A stretch of DNA of 64,000 nt from Nocardioides sp. Root122. Lineage in GTDB: Bacteria > Actinomycetota > Actinomycetes > Propionibacteriales > Nocardioidaceae. Where the stretch lies: contig NZ_LMDE01000009.1 of assembly GCF_001425025.1 (NCBI RefSeq), positions 63,047-127,046 of the forward strand, given 5' to 3'. A program made the position numbers and the translations under genes. The notes under the pieces are model-generated. The model was not told the origin of the DNA, searched no databases, and saw nothing but the letters and a program-made list of their open reading frames with translations. Shown here in pieces: positions 58,725 through 64,000 of this stretch (position 1 is the first letter of the stretch; the number at the start of each line of letters is the position of its first letter).

Positions 58725-59699
58725 GTGCCCACGTCACCCCTGCCCCGCAGGGCACCCGAGGTCTATGACTTCGAGGGCGACGGCGACGCCGCACGCGAGT
58801 GGCTCGACACGGCCTACGGCACCAGCTTCCGCCTCGGCGGCCGCCTCGGCACGGTCCGGCACCACCGGGCGGACCACGGAGCCATCGCGTTCGACCACCT
58901 GACGATCGACGCCCGCTTCACGATCGATTCCGACCCGGTCCCGGCGCTGGTCGTGGTCGACCTGCTGCACGGCAGCTCGGAGTACACCCGCGACCACGTC
59001 ACCGACCGGCTCCGCGACGGCGACTCGGTCGTGCTGTCGGGCTGGGAGATGCCGTTCACCGGCAGCAGCGACGCCCTCGAGGTCCGCGACACCGTCTTCA
59101 CGGCCGAGGCGCTCACCAGCGCCGTCGAGGACGTGGTGCCCGACCACCCCGGGGAGCACCTCACCTTCACCAGCTACGTGCCCCACTCGCCCGCTGCCGG
59201 GGCGAGGTGGCGCGCCACCGTCGACCTGCTCAGCACGGGCTTCCCCGGTGCGGAGGCGCCGCTCGCCCGGTCGCACGCGTCGCGGCTGCTGGGCCACACG
59301 TTGCTCCACACCTTTGCGAACAACGTCGTCGATCCGTCGGCCGTGCCCCGCGGGGTGGACGCCAGCGACGCCACCCCGTCCACCGTCCGCCGCGCCCTGC
59401 GGTTCATCGAGGAGCACGCGGACGAGGACGTCACCGTCGCCCGACTGGCACAGGCGTGCGGAGTGACGCCGCGCGCGCTGCAGTACGCCTTCCGCCGGCA
59501 CCTCGGGTGCACCCCGATGGCCTGCCTCCGCCGGGTCCGGCTGGACCTGGTGCGGCAGGCCCTGCGGGACGGCTCCGCGCTGAACGTCGGTGAGGTCGCC
59601 GTCCGCTACGGCTTCTTCAACCCCGGCCGGTTCGCCGCGGGCTACCGCCAGGCGTTCCACGAGAACCCCCGCGACACGCTGAGCCGCTCCCACTCCTGA
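58725..59699 (+). CDS. AraC family transcriptional regulator
   Basis: 324 aa from GTG at 58725, with GGAGG 6 nt upstream; the ATG-like start at 58692 lacks one. N-terminal AraC-binding-like domain (about 20-190) and C-terminal double HTH (about 225-320; RALRFIEEHADEDVTVARLAQACGVTPRALQYAFRRHLGCTPMACLRRVRLDLVRQAL, then VAVRYGFFNPGRFAAGYRQAFHENP). Divergent from the ANTAR-only gene. No catabolic gene adjacent indicates its target; it may regulate distant genes or the ANTAR pair. Confidence 0.92.
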   Translation: MPTSPLPRRAPEVYDFEGDGDAAREWLDTAYGTSFRLGGRLGTVRHHRADHGAIAFDHLTIDARFTIDSDPVPALVVVDLLHGSSEYTRDHVTDRLRDGDSVVLSGWEMPFTGSSDALEVRDTVFTAEALTSAVEDVVPDHPGEHLTFTSYVPHSPAAGARWRATVDLLSTGFPGAEAPLARSHASRLLGHTLLHTFANNVVDPSAVPRGVDASDATPSTVRRALRFIEEHADEDVTVARLAQACGVTPRALQYAFRRHLGCTPMACLRRVRLDLVRQALRDGSALNVGEVAVRYGFFNPGRFAAGYRQAFHENPRDTLSRSHS

Positions 59700-59840
59700 C
59701 GTCACCCGTCACTCCGGCCCCGTCCGTTCACCCGGCCGTTCGCTTTCCGGCTGGCCAACTGGTCCAGACCATGGCACAGTCGAGGTATCGCCTTGCTGGA
59801 GACCACGGCAAGCCGTCCCCGTTTGTGAAGGGAGCAAGCC

Positions 59841-60602
59841 GTGGTCGACACCATGACCCTCCGCGTTCAGCACCCTCGTTCCACCACCGAGTCGTCCGCC
59901 GAGGCCGAGCGGCACGCGCCGATCCACCGCCTCATCGAGGACAACGTCCCGATCGCCCGGTCGATGGCTGCGCGCTACCGCAACCGAGGCATCGACCTCG
60001 ACGATCTCGAGCAGGTCGCGCTGCTGGGCCTCACCAAGGCCGCCCAGCGCTTCGACCCCCACGCCGGCCACGACTTCCTGTCGTACGCCGTCCCCACGAT
60101 CCGCGGCGAGCTGCGTCGGCACTTCCGCGACGCCGGATGGATGGTCCGCCCGCCCCGGCGGGTCCAGGACCTCCAGGCGCGCATCGCGAGCGCGCAGCGC
60201 GACCTCGAGGCCGAGCTGGGCCGCTCCCCGCGACCCACCGAGGTCGCCGCGCACCTCGGCGAGGAGCTCGACGGCGTGATCGAGGCCCTCTCCGCCGACG
60301 GCTGCTTCACCCCGACCTCGCTCGACGGGACCGTCGGTGACGGCTCGTCCACGCTGGGAGACCTCCTCGGCGCCGACGACCGCGCCATCGAGTCGGCGGA
60401 GGCCCGGGTCGTGCTGGATCCCGTGGTGCGGAAGCTGTCCGACCGCGATCGCCGCATCGTGCGGCTGCGGTTCTTCGACGAGTGCACGCAGCAGGAGATC
60501 GCCGAGGACATCGGCCTCACGCAGGCCCAGGTGTCCCGCGTGATCACGCGCATCCTCGGCGACCTCCGCGAGCAGCTCGGTGAGCGGCACCCCGCGGTCT
60601 GA
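59841..60602 (+). CDS. SigB/SigF-type RNA polymerase sigma factor
   Basis: 253 aa from GTG at 59841, with GGGAG 7 nt upstream. Sigma-70 group 3: region 2 (about 30-100; RYRNRGIDLDDLEQVALLGLTKAAQRFDP), region 3 (SPRPTEVAAHLGEELDGVIEAL) and region 4 (about 190-245; RRIVRLRFFDECTQQEIAEDIGLTQAQVSRVITRIL). This is the general-stress or developmental family normally held by an anti-sigma factor; no RsbW/RsbV gene is in the window. It could activate some of the stress-type genes nearby, but no GTTT-N-GGGTA promoter was convincingly found. Confidence 0.95.
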   Translation: MVDTMTLRVQHPRSTTESSAEAERHAPIHRLIEDNVPIARSMAARYRNRGIDLDDLEQVALLGLTKAAQRFDPHAGHDFLSYAVPTIRGELRRHFRDAGWMVRPPRRVQDLQARIASAQRDLEAELGRSPRPTEVAAHLGEELDGVIEALSADGCFTPTSLDGTVGDGSSTLGDLLGADDRAIESAEARVVLDPVVRKLSDRDRRIVRLRFFDECTQQEIAEDIGLTQAQVSRVITRILGDLREQLGERHPAV

Positions 60603-60635
60603 AGGCAGCGGACGCCCATCGGGCATGCTGGTCGC

Positions 60636-61025
60636 ATGCGCTTCACCGAGCACGAGCTGACCGTCGCCGTCACGGCCGCCGCGAAGGTCGTGGCCGGCGG
60701 GAAGCCACGCCGCCGCGTCACGGCCGACGAGGCGTGGGACGCGATGAGCAAGATCGATCGCTACCACCTCCTCGAGGCGGTCGGCAGCCAGGTGCTGCCC
60801 GTCATGCTCGCGCTGCCCGACATCGAGGTGCCCGCAGGCACCCGCCCGACCTTCACCGACGAGCAGGTCGCCACCGCCGTCGAGCAGACGCTGGGCGAGA
60901 GCGGTGTCGGTCGGCTGCGCCAGAAGGTCGCGGTGGCCGCCCGCGTGACCCTCGTGCGTACGGCGCTGGCGCAGCTGCCGGTCCGTCAGGACCCCGACGC
61001 GCTGGTCGTGCCGGACCACCTGTGA
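60636..61025 (+). CDS. Conserved hypothetical protein
   Basis: 129 aa from ATG at 60636, preceded by CATGCT and exactly 6 nt, the leaderless pattern. Soluble, helical, rich in Ala/Val/Thr/Arg, opening RFTEHELTVAVTAAAKVVAGG. No family recognised. It starts 33 bp after the sigma factor gene, so it may be read both with it and from its own promoter. A strong stem (61034-61058) follows its stop. Confidence 0.75.
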   Translation: MRFTEHELTVAVTAAAKVVAGGKPRRRVTADEAWDAMSKIDRYHLLEAVGSQVLPVMLALPDIEVPAGTRPTFTDEQVATAVEQTLGESGVGRLRQKVAVAARVTLVRTALAQLPVRQDPDALVVPDHL

Positions 61026-61033
61026 GTGGCTCT

Positions 61034-61058
61034 GAACCTGAGGACCGCCCTCAGGTTC
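61034..61058. promoter_or_regulatory. 25-bp perfect stem or operator between the hypothetical and SurA_N-type genes
   Basis: 10-bp arms GAACCTGAGG (61034-61043) and CCTCAGGTTC (61049-61058) around the 5-nt centre ACCGC. It begins 9 bp after one stop and ends 20 bp before the next start. It may be a terminator without T-tract, or an operator, because a -10-like TACGGT (61065-61070) lies just downstream. The core AGGACCGCCCT also occurs in the palindrome at 10799-10815. Confidence 0.55.
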
Positions 61059-61078
61059 GGTGCGTACGGTCGACGGCG

Positions 61079-61888
61079 ATGACTCACACCATGCGTACCC
61101 ACCGGCCCGTCCGGACCACCGTCGGCGCCCTCGCCGCCGCCGCCGCCCTCCTCGCCCTCACCGCCTGCAGCGCGGGCGGCGACGATGACGCCCAGGCCTC
61201 CGACGGCTCCGGTGCCTCCTCGGCCTCCGCAGACCCCTCGGCTGACGCCTCCGCCGGCGCGTCCACCGACGCTGCCGAGCCCGACCTCGAGGGCATCCCC
61301 GACGTCGTCGCCGAGGTCAACGGCGAGGAGGTCACCAAGGACGAGTTCGTCCCCGTCTACCAGGCCAGCTTCCAGCGGGCTGCCGCGCAGGCCCAGATGG
61401 GTGGCGAGGCTCCCGACGAGGAGGCACTGAAGAAGCAGACCGTCGACGACCTGGTGGACACCGAGCTGCTCGCGCAGGAGGCAGACTCCCGCGGCATCTC
61501 GGTCAGCGACGAGGACGTCGACGCCGAGCTGCAGACCCTCGCGGAGCAGAACCAGATGGGCTCCGCCGAGGAGCTGCTGAAGGCCGTGGAGGAGCAGGGC
61601 CTCAGCGAGGAGCAGGCGCGCGCGCAGGTCGAGACCCAGGTCATGGTCGAGCAGCTCGTCGATGACGAGGACGGGCCGATCGAGCCGACCGAGAAGGAGC
61701 TGCGCACCCTCTACGCCCAGGCGAAGAAGCAGCAGGCGCAGTCCGGGCAGAAGGGGCAGGCGATCCCGCCGTTCGCGCAGGTCCGCGACCAGATCGCGGA
61801 GCAGGCCACGGCCGAGCAGGTCGGCAAGGTCGCCCAGTCCCTCGTCGAGGACCTCCGCAAGGGCGCCGACATCACCATCAACCTCTGA
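61079..61888 (+). CDS. SurA_N-type lipoprotein (possible extracytoplasmic chaperone)
   Basis: 269 aa. Signal peptide with lipobox LLALTAC (Cys around 30), then an acidic Ser/Ala/Asp linker (about 33-65) and a SurA N-terminal-like helical domain (about 75-265; EVNGEEVTKDEFVPVYQAS, KKQTVDDLVDTELLAQEADSRGISVSDEDVDAEL). No parvulin PPIase domain is present, so it would be a chaperone-like protein only. A 6-bp stem at 61897-61913 may terminate it. Confidence 0.87.
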   Translation: MTHTMRTHRPVRTTVGALAAAAALLALTACSAGGDDDAQASDGSGASSASADPSADASAGASTDAAEPDLEGIPDVVAEVNGEEVTKDEFVPVYQASFQRAAAQAQMGGEAPDEEALKKQTVDDLVDTELLAQEADSRGISVSDEDVDAELQTLAEQNQMGSAEELLKAVEEQGLSEEQARAQVETQVMVEQLVDDEDGPIEPTEKELRTLYAQAKKQQAQSGQKGQAIPPFAQVRDQIAEQATAEQVGKVAQSLVEDLRKGADITINL

Positions 61889-61896
61889 CCCGTCAC

Positions 61897-61913
61897 GCGG
61901 GAGGGGGTCCCGC
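61897..61913 (+). terminator. Weak terminator-like stem after the SurA_N gene
   Basis: GCGGGA (61897-61902) and TCCCGC (61908-61913) around GGGGG, 9 bp after the stop. No T-tract. Confidence 0.35.
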
Positions 61914-61964
61914 CGGGCCTTCCCCTATCTCCGCTTGTTGGTCCTGCGTGCACGGAGAAGGCAC

Positions 61965-61980
61965 TAAAGTCGACGTCGTG
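61965..61980 (+). promoter_or_regulatory. Leaderless-type promoter upstream of the histidine kinase
   Basis: TAAAGT (61965-61970) is close to the -10 consensus and lies 7 nt before a GTG (61978). No clear -35. Transcription from here would start at or next to that GTG. Confidence 0.5.
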
Positions 61981-62046
61981 TGCCAGTCCCGTGTCCCCGA
62001 GCCCACCGCCTGGCGGCGCGTGGTGACCTTGGGGACGCGTCGGTGA
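61978..62046 (+). CDS. Possible 22-codon leader ORF coupled to the histidine kinase
   Basis: GTG at 61978 opens a 22-codon frame, starting MCQSRVPEPT and ending TLGTRR, whose TGA (62044-62046) overlaps the kinase GTG (62043-62045). A -10-like TAAAGT lies 7 nt upstream. The peptide is basic, with five Arg, and matches no family. It may serve only to couple ribosomes onto the kinase start, which has a weak ribosome binding site (GGGGA, 9 nt). Confidence 0.4.
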   Translation: MCQSRVPEPTAWRRVVTLGTRR

Positions 62047-64000
62047 CGCCGCGTCCACTCGCGCTCCCGTGGGCGCTCGGGTTCGCGGTGGCCTACACGC
62101 TGCTCGCGTTCGCGGCCCGGCTGACGGTCGTGGACGGCCAGACGGTGAGCCTCGTGTGGCCCGGAGCGGGTGTGGCCATGCTGTGGCTGCTGGCGGAGTC
62201 GCCACGCCACCAGGCGCGCGTGCTCGTGCCGCTGACCCTGATCCACGGCAGCGTCTCCACGATCACCTCGGCCCCTGCCACGGTGATCGCCCTGGGAGCG
62301 ATCTCGGTCGCCGTCCAGACCTGGCTCACGGTGGCCCTGATGCGGCGCTGGTGCCCGACCCTCCTGGGCGCGGGTGGCACCGAGAGCTTCCGCTCGCCGA
62401 AGACGCTCGCGCGCACGTGCGCGGCGGCCGCCATCGGCAGCACCGCCGGCGCGCTCATCGGCGCCGCCGGTGTGCTCGTCGCCGGCGACGGGAGCTGGGA
62501 CGCGTGGGTGCCGGAGGCGTGGTTCGCCCGTCACTTCACCGGCATCCTCGTGGTCGGGTGCGTCGGCCACCTCGCGTGGGAGTGGTACACCCAGCACCTG
62601 CCGCCCCGTGCGCGCGGCGGCACGCGACTCGAGCTGGCGATGCTGTGGGTCGTCTCGCTGGTCGTCCTCGTCGCCATCTTCTTCCAGCCCCTGCCGCTGG
62701 TGTTCGTCGTCGTCTCGCTCTGCGTGTGGTCGGCGGCCCGCTTCCCGACCTACCTCGCCGCGCTGCACGCGCTCTCGCTGGGCATGGGCGGCCTCGTGCT
62801 CACCCTCTTCGGCGTGGGCCCCTACGCCAGCCTCGGCGACCCCGTGGAGGAGACCCTGCTCTCCCAGGTCTTCCTCGTCGTCGTCCTGCTGACCGGTCTC
62901 GCCGTCGGCACGCTGAGCGACCGGATCGACAACCTGGTCGCCCGCACGGCGCGCGCCCAGGAGCGGGCGGCCGAGCAGGCAGCGCTGCTCACCGAGATGA
63001 CCGAGAGCATGGACGAGGGTCTCATCGTCATCGACCACGACGGAGGCATCGAGCGCAGCAACGGCGCGAGCAGGCGACTCGCCCACCGGGTGCGGCCAGG
63101 CGCCCCGGACGAGGTGGCGCTGGCGGCACTCGTGGACCTGGTGGTCGACCCCGCACTCCAGAGCACGGGCGCGGTCCGTGCCGAGCTCGGCGTCGGCGAC
63201 GTCGAGGTGCCCCTCGACTCCGGTGAGGAGATGGTCCTCGCGGTCTCCCGCGTCGTCCTCCCCGCCCGGCGCGGCGACGAGGACCGCTCCGCCGTGCTGC
63301 TCGTGCTCCGCGAGGTGACCGAGCACCGCCGGGGCCTGCGTCCTCTGGTGGGCTTCGCCTCGACGGCCGCCCACGACCTCCGCGGCCCCCTGACGGCCAT
63401 CCGCTCCTGGATCGGGCTGGCGTCCGAGGACCTCGACGCCGACAGCGACACCCTGGTCGCGCTCCAGCGCGCCGAGCGGGCATCGGGCCAGATGGCCCAG
63501 CTGATCGACGACCTGCTCGCCCACGCCCTCGCCGAGGCCGGCGACCTGGCACCCGAGGACATCCCGCTCACCGGCCGCGACGGCGTGCTGACGCTCGCCG
63601 GCAACCTCCTCGGCCCCGAGGACGTCCTCGAGGCCCCCGGCACGCTCCCCTCCGTGCACGCCGACCGGCTGGCGGTGCGCCAGCTCTTCGCCAACCTCGT
63701 CGACAACGCCGTCAAGTACGCCCGCCCCGGGGTGCCGGCGCGCATCTCGGTGTCGGCCCACCGACAGGGGTCGCGGGTCGTCGTCGAGATCCAGGACAAC
63801 GGCGTCGGCGTCGGCGAGCACGAGCGCACCCTGATCTTCCAGCGGTTCCACCGCAGCGACACGGTCCGGTCCGGGTTCCGCGGCACCGGCATGGGCCTGT
63901 CCATCTGCCAGACCATCGTCCACCGCCACGGCGGCACGATCGAGTGCCTGGCCGCCGAGCCCGCTCCGGGATCGGTCTTCCGCTTCGACCTCCCGGCCGC
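62043..64000 (+). CDS. MASE1-type sensor histidine kinase, partial
   Basis: At least 652 codons from GTG at 62043; the 3' end is outside the window. N-terminal MASE1-like domain of about eight membrane segments (about 5-295), a coiled stretch, a PAS-like domain (about 320-425), HisKA with the phospho-acceptor His444 (AAHDLRGPLTAI), and HATPase_c with N box NLVDNAVKYA, G1 DNGVGVG and G2 GTGMGLSICQTIVHRHGG. The sequence reaches the end of the catalytic domain, so little or nothing is missing except a possible C-terminal extension. No cognate response regulator is in the window. Confidence 0.93.
   Translation, partial: MTPRPLALPWALGFAVAYTLLAFAARLTVVDGQTVSLVWPGAGVAMLWLLAESPRHQARVLVPLTLIHGSVSTITSAPATVIALGAISVAVQTWLTVALMRRWCPTLLGAGGTESFRSPKTLARTCAAAAIGSTAGALIGAAGVLVAGDGSWDAWVPEAWFARHFTGILVVGCVGHLAWEWYTQHLPPRARGGTRLELAMLWVVSLVVLVAIFFQPLPLVFVVVSLCVWSAARFPTYLAALHALSLGMGGLVLTLFGVGPYASLGDPVEETLLSQVFLVVVLLTGLAVGTLSDRIDNLVARTARAQERAAEQAALLTEMTESMDEGLIVIDHDGGIERSNGASRRLAHRVRPGAPDEVALAALVDLVVDPALQSTGAVRAELGVGDVEVPLDSGEEMVLAVSRVVLPARRGDEDRSAVLLVLREVTEHRRGLRPLVGFASTAAHDLRGPLTAIRSWIGLASEDLDADSDTLVALQRAERASGQMAQLIDDLLAHALAEAGDLAPEDIPLTGRDGVLTLAGNLLGPEDVLEAPGTLPSVHADRLAVRQLFANLVDNAVKYARPGVPARISVSAHRQGSRVVVEIQDNGVGVGEHERTLIFQRFHRSDTVRSGFRGTGMGLSICQTIVHRHGGTIECLAAEPAPGSVFRFDLPA

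Noticed and set aside
1-64000. tRNA, rRNA, insertion sequence, prophage or attachment sites
   Set aside because: None was found on reading both strands; no transposase, integrase or repeat pair was seen.

Overview
The window is about 64 kb of very GC-rich DNA, densely packed with genes on both strands. Many genes overlap by ATGA, GTGA or TGATG, and many starts are GTG or TTG. No rRNA, tRNA, insertion sequence, prophage or CRISPR array was seen. The gene content points to an actinobacterium of the Nocardioides type, although no phylogenetic marker is present to prove it. The pointers are a LexA-controlled DUF222/HNH protein, many GAF-ANTAR proteins, an F420-type LLM oxidoreductase, PPK2, a SigB/SigF-type sigma factor and a sugar ABC importer with no ATPase of its own.

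Layout. 1-1 kb: 5' part of a DUF222 (13E12-type) gene with a perfect SOS box in its promoter. 1-10.6 kb: a divergent catabolic locus. The left arm (amidohydrolase, IclR, DUF1810, alditol oxidase-like) and the right arm (type III CoA-transferase, citryl-CoA-lyase-like protein, LigB/LigA extradiol dioxygenase, MDR reductase, aldose 1-epimerase) share a mirror-symmetric divergent promoter with paired palindromes. 10.8-19.2 kb: mixed genes, including a secreted coiled-coil protein, MFS exporter, quinone reductases, PPK2, GAF-ANTAR, D-threonine-aldolase-like enzyme, an epoxide-hydrolase-like enzyme facing its TetR regulator, and an SRPBCC protein. 19.3-24.4 kb: a GntR-controlled 5-oxoprolinase operon (PxpA, PxpB, PxpC) with an NRAMP-fold transporter that lacks the metal motifs and a DUF1445 hydro-lyase. 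24.4-32.3 kb: a polyamine/amine catabolism cluster around a PucR regulator. 32.3-36.8 kb: YczE-type membrane protein, HAD phosphatase, ANTAR protein, a LuxR protein with a degenerate receiver, rhomboid protease and an MDR reductase. 36.8-45.1 kb: a galactoside locus (GH36, DeoR, GH42, divergent ABC importer). 45.2-60.6 kb: redox and signalling genes, including a Rieske-tailed FAD oxidoreductase, an F420-type enzyme, CinA/PncC, a heme-oxygenase-like protein coupled to a CDGSH protein, a phytoene-desaturase-like operon, five further ANTAR proteins, an AraC regulator and a stress-type sigma factor. 60.6-64 kb: a small conserved protein, a SurA_N-type lipoprotein and a MASE1 histidine kinase that runs off the window behind a possible leader ORF.

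Together the genes suggest a soil-type heterotroph with several substrate-specific catabolic islands, each carrying its own regulator and a recognisable operator. The other theme is RNA-level and stress signalling: seven ANTAR-domain proteins in 64 kb, a SigB/F-type sigma factor and a MASE1 sensor kinase. The least familiar parts are the LigAB/CoA-transferase/lyase locus, the ANTAR array and the NRAMP-like oxoprolinase operon.
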